Counted from the stretch's first letter, positions 8,916 to 18,418 are shown. The stretch: 42,882 bases of DNA from Bacteroidales bacterium (GCA_030611105.1 JAUWQL010000012.1:1-42882); one strand, 5' to 3'. Made by a program: numbers and translations. Notes: generated by a model from the sequence alone, not told the origin.

Positions 8916-9071
8916 TTATTCTTCTTTTAAGATTGGTATTTCTGCAATATACTCATTATCTTTAATATAAAAGGCAGGTGCTTTTTCAGAAATATATTTA
9001 TATCTCTCGCTTAGATTATTCAATCCATATTTGTTTTTCACAAATATGGCATTTTGAATAATAATATGGTA
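8916..9071 (-). pseudogene. C-terminal remnant of a LytS/YehU-type sensor histidine kinase
   Basis: About 50 codons are open on the minus strand. They read KYGLNNLSERYKYI, then SEKAPAFYIKDNEYIAEIPI and a stop. This is the end of the HATPase domain of LytTR-associated kinases ('GxGLxNLxxRLxLLY...FxIxxxxxxxxxxIPxL'). The frame meets a stop at 9072-9074 and everything upstream (dimerisation and ATP-lid motifs) is gone, replaced by the surE promoter region. There is no start codon in the usual place. It is a decayed partner gene, perhaps related to the regulator at 5495-6250. Confidence 0.6.
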
Positions 9072-9105
9072 TTAGTCCGGAATTTTAAGAAATTAACAGA
9101 ACATA

Positions 9106-9135
9106 TTGATACTTCATGCTATTTGAATATCTTTG
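9106..9135 (+). promoter_or_regulatory. Bacteroidota promoter for surE
   Basis: TTG at 9106-9108 and TATCTTTG at 9128-9135 are separated by 19 bp, matching the TTTG-N19-TAnnTTTG consensus. Transcription should begin near 9141. This argues against a TTG start at 9133 for surE. Confidence 0.65.
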
Positions 9136-9159
9136 CATATTATTAAATTGAGGATAGAT

Positions 9160-9945
9160 ATGGAAATAAACAGACCTTTAATATTAGTGACAAATGATGA
9201 TGGCGTAAATGCAAAAGGAATTTCTGCATTAATTGAAATTGTGAAACCTTTGGGCGAAGTGGTTGTAATGGCTCCTTTTCACGGTAATTCGGGAATGTCA
9301 CATGCAATTACAGTAAAAGTACCTATCAGATACAAAAAAATAAGAGAAGAAGATGATGTAACTGTTTATGGTTGTAGCGGAACACCCGTAGATTGTGTTA
9401 AACTGGCAATGAGTGAAGTTTTACATCGCAAACCTGATGTGTTAGTGTCAGGAATTAATCACGGTTCGAATGCATCAATAAGTATTATATATTCTGGCAC
9501 CATGGGTGCTGTTATCGAAGGTTGTGTAAATGGAATTCAATCTATCGGATTATCATTACTCGATTATGCAAACGATGCTGACTTTTCTCCTGCGATTGAA
9601 CACGGAAGAAAAATTGTTTTAAATGTTTTGGAAAATGGCTTGCCTGAAGCTACTTGCTTAAATGTAAACTTTCCGGCAATTAAAAAAGATGAAATTAATG
9701 GAGTTAAGATTTGTCGTCAGGCAAAAGGAATGTGGAAAGAAGAATTTGAAAAGCGTTTAGATCCCAGGAGTGGGGAGTATTTCTGGTTAACAGGATATTT
9801 TGAAAATTGCGAAAATGGATCGACAGATACAGACGAATGGGCATTAGCCAATAATTTTATTTCAGTTGTTCCTGTTGAGATTGATTATACGGCTTACGAT
9901 CAAATAGATTATTTAAAAAAATGGAATTATGAGATCAAAGATTGA
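9160..9945 (+). CDS. surE: 5'/3'-nucleotidase SurE
   Basis: Metal-dependent nucleoside-monophosphate phosphatase of about 261 residues. The metal-binding N-terminal motif is LVTNDDG (D13, D14), followed by APFHGNSGMSHAIT, a GTPVDCVKLA segment and the SGINHGSNASISIIYSGTMG block that carries the conserved asparagine and serine residues. The ATG at 9160, with TTGAGGA just before it, is chosen over the upstream TTG because that codon lies within the promoter. It overlaps the small membrane protein gene downstream by 17 bp. Confidence 0.95.
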   Translation: MEINRPLILVTNDDGVNAKGISALIEIVKPLGEVVVMAPFHGNSGMSHAITVKVPIRYKKIREEDDVTVYGCSGTPVDCVKLAMSEVLHRKPDVLVSGINHGSNASISIIYSGTMGAVIEGCVNGIQSIGLSLLDYANDADFSPAIEHGRKIVLNVLENGLPEATCLNVNFPAIKKDEINGVKICRQAKGMWKEEFEKRLDPRSGEYFWLTGYFENCENGSTDTDEWALANNFISVVPVEIDYTAYDQIDYLKKWNYEIKD

Positions 9946-10222
9946 TAATCTTAAATTAGGATTAATTCTGGGAATACTTGCTCCGGCTCTTACAATATTA
10001 GTGGTTTATCTTATTCAGTTTTCAGAGTATGATTTTCGGGAATTAATTGATTTTTTAGTTTCTACAAGGGCATTTACAAAGATTATTAGTCTCTGCGTTA
10101 TTCCAAACCTGGCATTATTTTTCATCTTTCTAAATAAAAATTATTATTATTCTGCACGAGGTATATTAGTGGCTACAATCGTATTTGCCCTTTTTGTTTT
10201 TATAACTAAGATTGCGCTATAG
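9929..10222 (+). CDS. small membrane protein, function unknown
   Basis: 97 residues with three predicted transmembrane segments (GLILGILAPALTILVVYLI, IISLCVIPNLALFFIFL and ILVATIVFALFVFITKI) and a polar loop after the first. It starts inside the end of surE (17-bp overlap) and precedes lpxB by 104 bp, so it is probably cotranscribed with both. The arrangement surE, small membrane protein, lpxB recurs in Bacteroidota as far as I recall, but no function is established for the middle gene. Confidence 0.75.
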   Translation: MRSKIDNLKLGLILGILAPALTILVVYLIQFSEYDFRELIDFLVSTRAFTKIISLCVIPNLALFFIFLNKNYYYSARGILVATIVFALFVFITKIAL

Positions 10223-10326
10223 TTGCTGAAATCTGGTATGGCTAATTTGTATGGTAAAAGAGATGATTAAGTTTCAAGTTTCATGTGATAATACTAATAG
10301 CTAATGTCTAACATCTAAAAAAAAGT

Positions 10327-11448
10327 ATGAAATACTATATTATTGCAGGCGAAGCTTCCGGTGATTTACACGGTTCAAACCTTATGAAAGGTTTGAAAAT
10401 GGTTGATGCCGAAGTTAACTTTCGGTTCTGGGGTGGCGATTTAATGCAAGCACAGGGAGGAGAGCTTGTTAAGCATTACAAAGAAACTGCAATAATGGGA
10501 TTCGTTGAGGTATTAATGAATCTGGGAAAATTAAAGAGATTCTTTAAAGAATGTAAACAAGATATTCAAAGCTATAATCCTGATGTTGTTATTTTAATTG
10601 ACTATCCGGGATTTAATCTCCGAATGGCTGAGTTTGCAAAATCAATCGGACTAAAAACGTATTATTATATATCGCCTAAAATCTGGGCATGGAAAGAATC
10701 ACGTATAAATAAAATAAAGGCATTTGTCGATAAAATGTTTGTAATTTTTCCTTTTGAAGTTGATTATTTTAAAAAGCATAACTATCCGGTCGATTATGCA
10801 GGGAATCCATTACTTGATGCTGTTCAGGAAAAGATTGATGAGGAAAGCAGCCTTGATGATTTTATTAATAGAAACAATCTTGAAAATAAACCTGTGATTG
10901 GTATTTTAGCAGGTAGCCGTAAACAGGAGATTGACAGGAATTTGAGTACAATGTTGGATATTATTCCAAACTATAAAGATCATCAGTTTGTAATAGCTGC
11001 TGCACCATCAATAGAACCTGATTATTATGATAAGTTTGTAAAAGGATATGATGTTAAAGTTGTATTTAATCAAACATATGATGTGTTGAAATACTCTACA
11101 GCAGCATTAGTGACTTCTGGAACAGCGACACTGGAAACGGCTTTGTTTAATGTGCCTCAGGTTGTATGTTACAGGGCGGGTAATTTAACCTACTATATTG
11201 CTAAACAGCTTATTAAAATCGAGTATGCTTCATTAGTGAACCTTATTATGGATTCTGAAGTAGTTAAAGAACTTCTTCAGTTTGATATGAATCCTAAAAT
11301 GGTAAAAGAAGAATTAGATAAAATTCTTTTCGATGATGATTATTGCAATAAAATGTTAGAAAATTATAAACAACTTAGGGAAGTGTTAGGTGGCACAGGT
11401 GCTTCGGAAAGGGTGGCGAAACTTATTTACAATTATCTGCAAGAATAA
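10327..11448 (+). CDS. lpxB: lipid-A-disaccharide synthase
   Basis: GT19 glycosyltransferase of 373 residues. It condenses UDP-2,3-diacylglucosamine with lipid X to give the tetra-acyl disaccharide of lipid A, at the inner face of the inner membrane. Visible motifs are AGEASGDLHG at the N terminus, IDYPGFNLRMA, YYISPKIWAWKESRI, the PFE block (FPFEVDYFKKH), LAGSRKQEI and the C-terminal nucleotide-binding region TSGTATLETALFNVPQVVCYR. The start codon is the first ATG after an AT-rich spacer. Confidence 0.96.
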   Translation: MKYYIIAGEASGDLHGSNLMKGLKMVDAEVNFRFWGGDLMQAQGGELVKHYKETAIMGFVEVLMNLGKLKRFFKECKQDIQSYNPDVVILIDYPGFNLRMAEFAKSIGLKTYYYISPKIWAWKESRINKIKAFVDKMFVIFPFEVDYFKKHNYPVDYAGNPLLDAVQEKIDEESSLDDFINRNNLENKPVIGILAGSRKQEIDRNLSTMLDIIPNYKDHQFVIAAAPSIEPDYYDKFVKGYDVKVVFNQTYDVLKYSTAALVTSGTATLETALFNVPQVVCYRAGNLTYYIAKQLIKIEYASLVNLIMDSEVVKELLQFDMNPKMVKEELDKILFDDDYCNKMLENYKQLREVLGGTGASERVAKLIYNYLQE

Positions 11449-11472
11449 TAATAGAAGAATTATAATTCTTTT

Positions 11473-11582
11473 GTCATTCCCGTCCCGATAATTATCGGAA
11501 GGAATCTATTGTAAAAAGATTAACTTTGTTGAGCTCGCTAAAGCTCGGTTCTTGATTTTCGTTTCATTTCATCAGGAATGAC
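11473..11582. repeat. 110-bp intergenic repeat with terminal inverted ends
   Basis: GTCATTCC at 11473-11480 is mirrored by GGAATGAC at 11575-11582. Inside are two more palindromic blocks, CCCGATAATTATCGG and GAGCTCGCTAAAGCTC. The gap lies between two convergent genes (lpxB and the GIN lipoprotein), so it may act as a bidirectional terminator. The form is that of a dispersed, non-coding repeat, but only one copy is in this window. Confidence 0.45.
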
Positions 11583-11595
11583 ACGAAAATAGGAT

Positions 11596-12318
11596 TTAAT
11601 TTAATTTTATAAGCTGCTCCTTTGCGCGGTCATTAATATACTCAATAGTTTCAGGATTTCCTTTATAATAAACATTCCCCGATTTTAATATTTCAACAGA
11701 AAGCTCTTTGTTTACATTTATACTGCAATCACCAATGCTTTCACTTTTAACAGTAACATAATTAGCTATGAAATTCTCTGCATTTATTTGAAGAGATGCT
11801 CGTGCCCAGAATGTAAAAGAATTTGTTTCTCCACTTAAATTAATTATTCCACCCGATGTCCCTGAATTTACAACATAACAATTATTACAAGTTAAATTTA
11901 ATTTTATTTCTGCAAAATCTGCAATTGAAAATATTTTAAGCTCGGGAGTAATTAAAGTGTTTTGTGATACAACCTTTGACGGTGCACTTAATCTTAAAAA
12001 CCTTAATGTATCTACTGAAATGTATAGCTTAATTTTATCGTAATCTCTTGACCAGCGAGCTGAATTATTATCATTAATAGTAAGTTTTTTATCTTCATCA
12101 ACATTAAATTCCAGATTTGGTATGACATTACTGCCTCCCTTCACCTCAATTTTGCATACAGTATCCTGTATTAAATAGATTTCAAAAATGTCTTCTACAT
12201 ATATCTCATCAAAATCTGAGATCTCAATATTTTTTGTAATAATACTTCCTGTATTGAATAAAGCATCATCGCACGAAGTGATTAAAAAAATAAGTAGTAT
12301 AAATAAATAATTTTTCAT
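11596..12318 (-). CDS. GIN-domain (DUF2807) lipoprotein
   Basis: A 240-residue lipoprotein. The lipobox LITSC puts the acylated cysteine at residue 16. The rest is the repetitive beta-helix of the 'head GIN' family: ISDFDEIYVEDIFEIYLIQDT, then the VEVKGGSNVIPNL-type block and many short beta repeats. The family is a putative adhesin or surface beta-solenoid, widespread in Bacteroidota. It starts 14 bp after the deacylase gene, so the two form one minus-strand unit. Confidence 0.82.
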   Translation of the reverse strand: MKNYLFILLIFLITSCDDALFNTGSIITKNIEISDFDEIYVEDIFEIYLIQDTVCKIEVKGGSNVIPNLEFNVDEDKKLTINDNNSARWSRDYDKIKLYISVDTLRFLRLSAPSKVVSQNTLITPELKIFSIADFAEIKLNLTCNNCYVVNSGTSGGIINLSGETNSFTFWARASLQINAENFIANYVTVKSESIGDCSINVNKELSVEILKSGNVYYKGNPETIEYINDRAKEQLIKLN

Positions 12319-12332
12319 TCGTTAATAATCAA

Positions 12333-13433
12333 TTAAAAGACGTATCCAATTCCCCACTCAAGAAAACTCGCTTTTGCCCAATGCGATTTAAGTGTAAAAT
12401 TAGTTATGAATTTATCATTTATTCTGTAACGTAATCCAATACGACTATATATTGGGGCTAAAACTTCAACGGGAGCGTAAATATATCCTCCAATATTAAT
12501 TACCAGGGCCAGATGGCCAATAACCCATTCATGCCCTGCATGTAATCCAACCTGGTATAAATCAGAATTTATTATATCGGCTTTATCTGTATTTTGAGAA
12601 TATTGTCTGTTGGTTCCGTCAAAAAAGATATCGGTTCCTAATCCCCATCTTCCTTTTAGAGAATAATTCCTGTTATAATTCAGCATTAACGATGAGGCAA
12701 AATAATAACCCGGCTCATATCGTGATTTGGTTTTTATTCCTACGGCATAAATTATGGTGTATTCATTTTTATTTTCTATTTCAGGGAGTTCAAGTTGAAT
12801 TTGCTCAGGTTTATCGTTTAACTCGTATAGTAAACCAATTGAGCCGGAAATTACATTCAATCCTTTGTTTGGTGATTTTATCTTTCCATTGGAAACATGT
12901 GTGAAACGAACACCGTTTGTAAGCGATAGTTGTTTAGACAGAGGAATTGTTGACTGAAGACTAAAATCAATAAACATATTTAAATGAGAAGCAATAGCAA
13001 GGTTTTGTGGATTATCTTCGATATCAAAATAATCTGTTATATACGAAGCGCCAAAAGCAAATTGCCAACTCAAATTAGCTTTGTTTGAAGCTCCAATAAT
13101 TGGAACTTTTATATAAGAGTATAAAGCATTAACATATCCATAAACATCATTGTTCCCAAGATTCGATCTGTAAAATCCGATTCCGTAATAAGGATAACGG
13201 TACAATTGATTCCAGTATTTATTTCCATAACTTGCTTTTGTCACTTTCAGGTCAAAAGTTCTGATATGATCTTCAAGCATATATTCAATTGACTTATGAT
13301 GAGGCATTATAAAACCATAACCAAAATCGGTTTCAAGATATAATCCCTTTTTTATAGATTCGGAAAACTGTCCTTTAACGAAAAATGGAAATGCAAATGC
13401 AATGAATATTATTATGAATCGTTTTACAAACAT
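12333..13433 (-). CDS. acyloxyacyl hydrolase / PagL-like lipid A 3-O-deacylase
   Basis: 366 residues: a signal peptide ending near VKGQ, then aromatic-rich amphipathic strands typical of an outer-membrane beta barrel. The PagL-type active-site block RFTHVSNGKIKSPNKGLN is present, giving H179 and S181 as the His-x-Ser pair with the conserved Asn-Gly after it. It is about twice as long as proteobacterial PagL, which is common in Bacteroidota homologues. The family removes the 3-O acyl chain of lipid A at the outer membrane. It lies 0.9 kb from lpxB, in the convergent orientation. Confidence 0.78.
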   Translation of the reverse strand: MFVKRFIIIFIAFAFPFFVKGQFSESIKKGLYLETDFGYGFIMPHHKSIEYMLEDHIRTFDLKVTKASYGNKYWNQLYRYPYYGIGFYRSNLGNNDVYGYVNALYSYIKVPIIGASNKANLSWQFAFGASYITDYFDIEDNPQNLAIASHLNMFIDFSLQSTIPLSKQLSLTNGVRFTHVSNGKIKSPNKGLNVISGSIGLLYELNDKPEQIQLELPEIENKNEYTIIYAVGIKTKSRYEPGYYFASSLMLNYNRNYSLKGRWGLGTDIFFDGTNRQYSQNTDKADIINSDLYQVGLHAGHEWVIGHLALVINIGGYIYAPVEVLAPIYSRIGLRYRINDKFITNFTLKSHWAKASFLEWGIGYVF

Positions 13434-13528
13434 TTAATTATTATCAAAAAAATGAAATACAAAATTAACAATTGATTTTTCATGAACAACAATAAAGATA
13501 AAGTATTAAGAATTTAACAATTGTTGAT

Positions 13529-13558
13529 TTTGATTAAAAAATTTAAAAGCTAAATTTG
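13529..13558 (+). promoter_or_regulatory. Bacteroidota promoter for gldF
   Basis: TTTG at 13529-13532 and TAAATTTG at 13551-13558 are separated by 18 bp. The -7 box ends 21 bp before the ATG at 13580, so an upstream TTG start at 13556, which lies within the box, is rejected. Confidence 0.62.
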
Positions 13559-13579
13559 TGTTCAAATAAAAACCTAACC

Positions 13580-14311
13580 ATGTACACGCTTTTAAAAAAA
13601 GAAATTAGCGGATTTTTCAGTTCTTTAACAGGCTATATTGTTATCATTGTTTTTCTGGTAATAAACAGCTTGTTTATGTGGATTTTCCCCGGAAGCAATA
13701 ATGTTTTAGATGGAGGATACGCGAACCTGGATACTTTGTTCACGATTGCTCCCTGGGTATTCCTGTTTCTTGCGCCGGCGGTTACAATGCGAATGTTTGC
13801 CGATGAGAAAAAATCTGGTACAATAGAATTGTTACTTACTCGCCCTTTATCTGATTTTCAGATTATTTTTGCAAAATATCTTGCAGGCTTGCTTTTGGTG
13901 CTGTTTTCAATTTTACCAACACTCATTTATTTTTATTCGGTTTATCAATTGGGAAATCCGGTTGGGAATATTGATACCGGAGGAACCTGGGGCTCATTTA
14001 TAGGATTGTTTTTTCTTGCAGGAATTTATGTCGCTATAGGAACATTATCATCATCATTTACCGAAAATCAAATTGTGGCATTTATTATCGGAATGCTTAT
14101 ATGTTTTATAGTTTATATCGGATTTGATTATTTAAGTGAATTAATCATTTTTAAAAGCATTGATGGATTTGTAATAAACCTTGGAATAAATGAACATTAC
14201 AAATCGATGAGCAGGGGAGTTATTGATAGCCGGGATATGATTTATTTTGTCAGTGTAATTGCATTTTTCCTATTAATTACCAGAACAATTTTACAAAGCA
14301 GGAAGTGGTAA
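13580..14311 (+). CDS. gldF: gliding-type ABC transporter permease GldF
   Basis: About 243 residues with six hydrophobic helices and the ABC-2 permease signature MRMFADEKKSGTIELLLTRPLS after the second helix. Together with the GldG-type protein directly downstream this identifies the GldF subunit of the GldAFG transporter. The pair is conserved in Bacteroidota whether or not the cells glide. The ATPase GldA is not in the window. gldG follows after 11 bp. Confidence 0.88.
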   Translation: MYTLLKKEISGFFSSLTGYIVIIVFLVINSLFMWIFPGSNNVLDGGYANLDTLFTIAPWVFLFLAPAVTMRMFADEKKSGTIELLLTRPLSDFQIIFAKYLAGLLLVLFSILPTLIYFYSVYQLGNPVGNIDTGGTWGSFIGLFFLAGIYVAIGTLSSSFTENQIVAFIIGMLICFIVYIGFDYLSELIIFKSIDGFVINLGINEHYKSMSRGVIDSRDMIYFVSVIAFFLLITRTILQSRKW

Positions 14312-14322
14312 AACTAATAGCA

Positions 14323-16023
14323 ATGAAAAAGAACCTCAAAAAGCAAAATATTATACAACTAATTATTGCACTGGTAATTATTCTGCTTATTAATTATATA
14401 TCTTTAAATATATACTTTCGATTAGACCTTACTGCTGATAAAAGATATACACTTTCCGATGCGACAGTTGAAATTCTTGATTCCTTAGAGGATGTTGTTT
14501 ATATTGAAATTTATCTTGATGGTGAAATGCCTATAGGCTTTCAGCGAATGCAAAAATCAATTCATGAGTTGATGGATGAGTTCAGGGTAATTGCCGGAAG
14601 TGAAATTCAATATCAATTTATAAATCCGTCAAAATCAAGTGACCAGTCGAAACGAAATGCTATTTACCAGGATTTATATGACCGTGGCTTGAATCCTACC
14701 AATGTAAAAGATCGTGATGAAGAAGGTGGTTTAGCGGAAAAAATATTATTTCCAGGCGCAATTATAACATATCAGGAAAAGGAAACGCCGATAAATCTAT
14801 TGGTAAATAACCCGGGATTATCAGCAGAAGTGAATTTGAATAATTCGATTCAATCTTTGGAATATGAATTTATTGATGCAATCAGAAAAATTACTGCCAA
14901 ACAGCGAAAGAAAATAGCATTTATTGAAGGACAGGGAGAGTTAGATGAGTTTTATACAGGTGATATAACAAGGTCTTTAAATGAATATTATGAGATTGAT
15001 CGAGTTACAATCAAAGAGTATATAAATATTCTAGATCCGTATGATGCTGTGATTATTGCCGGGCCAACTGAAGAATACACTGAAAAAAGCAAGTTTATTG
15101 TTGATCAGTATATAATGAATGGGGGCAAAGTGCTTTGGTTTGTAGAATCTGTAAAAATAAGCATGGATAGTTTATCAACAGGAGGAGCCACCTTTGCATT
15201 AATGAACGATATAAATCTTAGCGATCAGTTGTTTAAATATGGTGTTCGTGTAAATCCTAATGTTATTCAGGATGTTCAGTGTGCAGTTATCCCTGTAAAT
15301 ACTGCAATAACAGGAACTCAGCCTAAATTCGCTCCGGCTCCCTGGTTATATTTCCCTTTACTTGTTGCTCCTGATAATAATCCTATTACTAAAAATCTGA
15401 ATATGATAAAATCAGAATTCCCAGGTGTGATTGATACTGTTGGAAATAATTCTGATGTAAAAAAGAAAATAATACTTTCATCATCGCATAATTCGAGAGT
15501 GTTGAATGTTCCATTATTGGTGAGTTTAACACAGGTAAGTGAAAAACTGGATCCATTAACATTTAATCAGCCAAACAATCCCATTGCTGTTATTTTGGAA
15601 GGGCAATTTGAATCGGTATTTAAAAATCGGATGATCAATGAATATATTGTGGGGCAGGAATTTAGTTTTAAAGAAAAGAGCAAATTCACAAGAATGATTG
15701 TTGTTTCTGATGCTGATATTATTAAAAATGATGTTAGACAAAGAGCCGATGGTGTATTTATTACCCCTTTAGGTTACGACAGGTACACAAAGCAAACATA
15801 CGGGAACAAAGAATTTGTGATGAATGCTGTTCATTATCTGGTTGATGAAAGTGGTATACTTGATATAAGATCACGTGAATTTAAATTACGATTACTTGAT
15901 AAATCTAAAATACAGGAAGAAAAAACAAAGTGGCAGATAATTAATACAGTTTTACCAATTGTATTTATATTAATTTTTGCAGTTTTACTTGCATATATAA
16001 GGAAAAGAAAATACACTTTGTAA
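14323..16023 (+). CDS. gldG: gliding-type ABC transporter auxiliary protein GldG
   Basis: About 566 residues: an N-terminal membrane anchor (IIQLIIALVIILLINYISL), then the family's RLDLTADKRYTLSDATVEIL motif, a long extracytoplasmic domain (DUF4350-like, with AFIEGQGELDE), and a C-terminal helix (TVLPIVFILIFAVLLAYI) with a basic end. The ATG at 14323 is preferred over a GTG at 14305 that overlaps gldF. It acts with GldF. In flavobacteria loss of the complex blocks gliding, but its substrate is unsettled. Confidence 0.88.
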   Translation: MKKNLKKQNIIQLIIALVIILLINYISLNIYFRLDLTADKRYTLSDATVEILDSLEDVVYIEIYLDGEMPIGFQRMQKSIHELMDEFRVIAGSEIQYQFINPSKSSDQSKRNAIYQDLYDRGLNPTNVKDRDEEGGLAEKILFPGAIITYQEKETPINLLVNNPGLSAEVNLNNSIQSLEYEFIDAIRKITAKQRKKIAFIEGQGELDEFYTGDITRSLNEYYEIDRVTIKEYINILDPYDAVIIAGPTEEYTEKSKFIVDQYIMNGGKVLWFVESVKISMDSLSTGGATFALMNDINLSDQLFKYGVRVNPNVIQDVQCAVIPVNTAITGTQPKFAPAPWLYFPLLVAPDNNPITKNLNMIKSEFPGVIDTVGNNSDVKKKIILSSSHNSRVLNVPLLVSLTQVSEKLDPLTFNQPNNPIAVILEGQFESVFKNRMINEYIVGQEFSFKEKSKFTRMIVVSDADIIKNDVRQRADGVFITPLGYDRYTKQTYGNKEFVMNAVHYLVDESGILDIRSREFKLRLLDKSKIQEEKTKWQIINTVLPIVFILIFAVLLAYIRKRKYTL

Positions 16024-16104
16024 CAGATTTTTTTGAAATTCTCTTAGTGAATCTTAGTGGTAAAAAATAAATTTGTATTGTACAAAGTTATAATAGATTG
16101 ATAA

Positions 16105-17094
16105 ATGAAAAACTTGAAGTTATATTTGGTTCTTATTGCTTTAATAATAATAGCTGGCATATACTATTTCTCAAATTCAAAAGGATCACTCAATATGCGT
16201 AATGCTTCTTTTGCTGTTGAATCGCTGGAAATCATTACAAAAATTCGAATCTCAACACCTGATGAAAAGCTTGTACTTGAAAAGGAATTTAATCACTGGA
16301 ATGTAAATAATAAATATAGGGCAACAAACAGGAGTATCGAAAATTTTATGATGGCGATTAACCGCATTGATGTACTTGCACCTGTTTCAAAAGTGGAAAA
16401 AGAACAAGTTGCATTAATTTTGAAATCTGATGGTGTTTTGGTTGAGGTTTTCAAAAAGAACAGAACACTTAAAAAATATTATGTAAGTAAACCGGAAATG
16501 AACAACAGTAAAACTTACATGATGATGTGCAAATCATCGGAACCGTTTGTTGTTAGAATACCGTCATTTAAAGGCTTAGTAGCAGATATATTTATTATTG
16601 ACGAAAACTTTTGGAGAGATAAAACGATTTTTAATTATCAACCTCAAAACATCAAAAATATTGTAGTAGAATATCCTGAGAATACGTCTAAATCATTTCG
16701 TGTAATAAATTATAACGATGGTACTTTTGCTATAAAAAATCTAAGCAATAAAACTTTTGTCGAAAATTTTAATGTTGATAAGGTCGCCAGGTATTTCACA
16801 TATTTTCAAAGAATTGTTTTTGAAGATATAGTTGAAAACCTAAATCAAACTATGATTGATTCTGTTTTACAAACAAACCCTTTTAATATTATTACAGTTG
16901 AAGATATTCACGGAAATACAAATAAAATAGCAATATATAGGAAACCACCTGAAAAAGAATATGACGAGTTTGGTCAGAAAGCACAGTTTGATTATGACAG
17001 GGCTTATGCTACTTTTAACAATAATAATGAATTAATAATAATTCAATATTACATATTTGATCCTTTATTCAAAGAAATTGATTATTTTCGCTAA
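16105..17094 (+). CDS. DUF4340-domain membrane-anchored protein
   Basis: 329 residues: one N-terminal helix (LYLVLIALIIIAGIYYF) followed by an extracytoplasmic domain with the DUF4340 pattern (a beta-rich core with WNVNNKYRATNRSIENFM and a later FWRDKTIFNYQPQNIKNI block). DUF4340 proteins are regularly encoded next to GldG-like proteins in many phyla, so it is probably a further part of this transporter. A TAAATTTG box at 16068-16075 might give it its own promoter, without a clear -33 element. Confidence 0.8.
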   Translation: MKNLKLYLVLIALIIIAGIYYFSNSKGSLNMRNASFAVESLEIITKIRISTPDEKLVLEKEFNHWNVNNKYRATNRSIENFMMAINRIDVLAPVSKVEKEQVALILKSDGVLVEVFKKNRTLKKYYVSKPEMNNSKTYMMMCKSSEPFVVRIPSFKGLVADIFIIDENFWRDKTIFNYQPQNIKNIVVEYPENTSKSFRVINYNDGTFAIKNLSNKTFVENFNVDKVARYFTYFQRIVFEDIVENLNQTMIDSVLQTNPFNIITVEDIHGNTNKIAIYRKPPEKEYDEFGQKAQFDYDRAYATFNNNNELIIIQYYIFDPLFKEIDYFR

Positions 17095-17209
17095 CATAAA
17101 ATTCATGTAGGCTTATTGGCTACTTGATTTTTTTTTCGTATTATTGATAATCTAAATTAGAAGATAATACAATAGTCGAAATCATTAATATTATAAAAAT
17201 TATATACAG

Positions 17210-18340
17210 ATGAAGTTTGTTATTTCCAGTACAGAATTATTGAGTCATTTGCAGGCAATTAGCAGGGTTATTAGCAATAAAAATACCTTGCCTATTCTTG
17301 ATAATCTTCTTTTTCAGTTATCAGATAATGAACTGAAAATTACTGCATCGGATTTAGAAACTACCTTAATAACAACCATAACATTAGAGAATGTTACTGA
17401 TGAAGGTAGTATTGCTATTCCGGCAAGAATATTAACTGATATATTAAAAGAGTTCCCTGATCAACCATTAACTTTTGATATTAATACCGAAAGTTTTGGT
17501 GTTGTTATTACAACCGAAAATGGTAAGTATAATGTTGTTGGTCAGAACGGTGAAGATTTTCCACAATTGCCGGTTATTAAGGATGATCAAAAAACTTCGA
17601 TTCAATTACCTGTTGATGTTTTATTAAGTGGAATCACAAAAACATTATTTGCCACAGCTGATGATGAATTACGTCCGGTTATGAATGGTATTTATATCGA
17701 ACTATTTCCTGATAACATGACTTTTGTTGCTTCAGACGCTCACAAATTAGTGCGTTATCGCAGAACAGATGTTAAAGCAGATCAGGAATCAACATTTATT
17801 CTTCCTAAAAAGCCTGCCTCATTATTAAAAGCGATTCTTCCAAAAGAAGAAAACGATGTAATGCTTGAGTTCGATGATAAAAATGCATTTTTTACTTTAT
17901 CAAATTATAAATTAGTTTCACGGTTAGTTGAAGGAAATTATCCAAGTTATAATTCGGTAATTCCTACAAATAATCCAAATAAATTAACAATCGATCGTTT
18001 GGAAATGTACAATGCATTAAAACGTGTTGCATTATTCTCTAACCAGGCAAGTAATTTAGTGAAATTGGATTTAAAAGGAAATCAGTTAAATGTTTCAGCT
18101 CAGGATATTGATTTTTCAATATCAGCAAATGAACGTTTAAATTGTCAATATGAAGGCGATGATATGGAAATAGGTTTCAAGTCATCGTTCTTAATCGAAA
18201 TATTATCAAACATAGCATCAACAGATGTGCTGGTTGAATTATCTGACCCTTCTCGTGCGGGGATTTTATTCCCGGCTGAAAAAGAAAACGATGACGAAGA
18301 TGTATTGATGTTATTAATGCCAATGATGATCAATGTTTAA
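17210..18340 (+). CDS. dnaN: DNA polymerase III beta subunit (sliding clamp)
   Basis: 376 residues with the three clamp domains, each about 120 residues. Recognisable blocks are AISRVISNKNTLPILDNLLFQ at the N terminus, IPARILTDILKEFPDQ, ELRPVMNGIYIEL, ASDAHKLVRYRR (domain II) and the C-terminal MLLMPMMINV, equivalent to the conserved 'MPMR' end. It forms the ring that tethers polymerase to DNA. No dnaA or recF lies beside it, unlike in many other phyla. A terminator at 18362-18393 follows. Confidence 0.97.
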   Translation: MKFVISSTELLSHLQAISRVISNKNTLPILDNLLFQLSDNELKITASDLETTLITTITLENVTDEGSIAIPARILTDILKEFPDQPLTFDINTESFGVVITTENGKYNVVGQNGEDFPQLPVIKDDQKTSIQLPVDVLLSGITKTLFATADDELRPVMNGIYIELFPDNMTFVASDAHKLVRYRRTDVKADQESTFILPKKPASLLKAILPKEENDVMLEFDDKNAFFTLSNYKLVSRLVEGNYPSYNSVIPTNNPNKLTIDRLEMYNALKRVALFSNQASNLVKLDLKGNQLNVSAQDIDFSISANERLNCQYEGDDMEIGFKSSFLIEILSNIASTDVLVELSDPSRAGILFPAEKENDDEDVLMLLMPMMINV

Positions 18341-18361
18341 TATATTTTAAATAGATATTTG

Positions 18362-18393
18362 AAAAGAGTTTCAGTCGAAACTCTTTTTTTTTT
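18362..18393 (+). terminator. terminator after dnaN
   Basis: The stem AAAAGAGTTTC / GAAACTCTTTT with loop AGTC is followed by a T run. It lies upstream of the ATG at 18419 and would interrupt a longer start for the exonuclease gene at 18359. Confidence 0.75.
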
Positions 18394-18418
18394 CAATACA
18401 AATAATAAATATGCAGTA

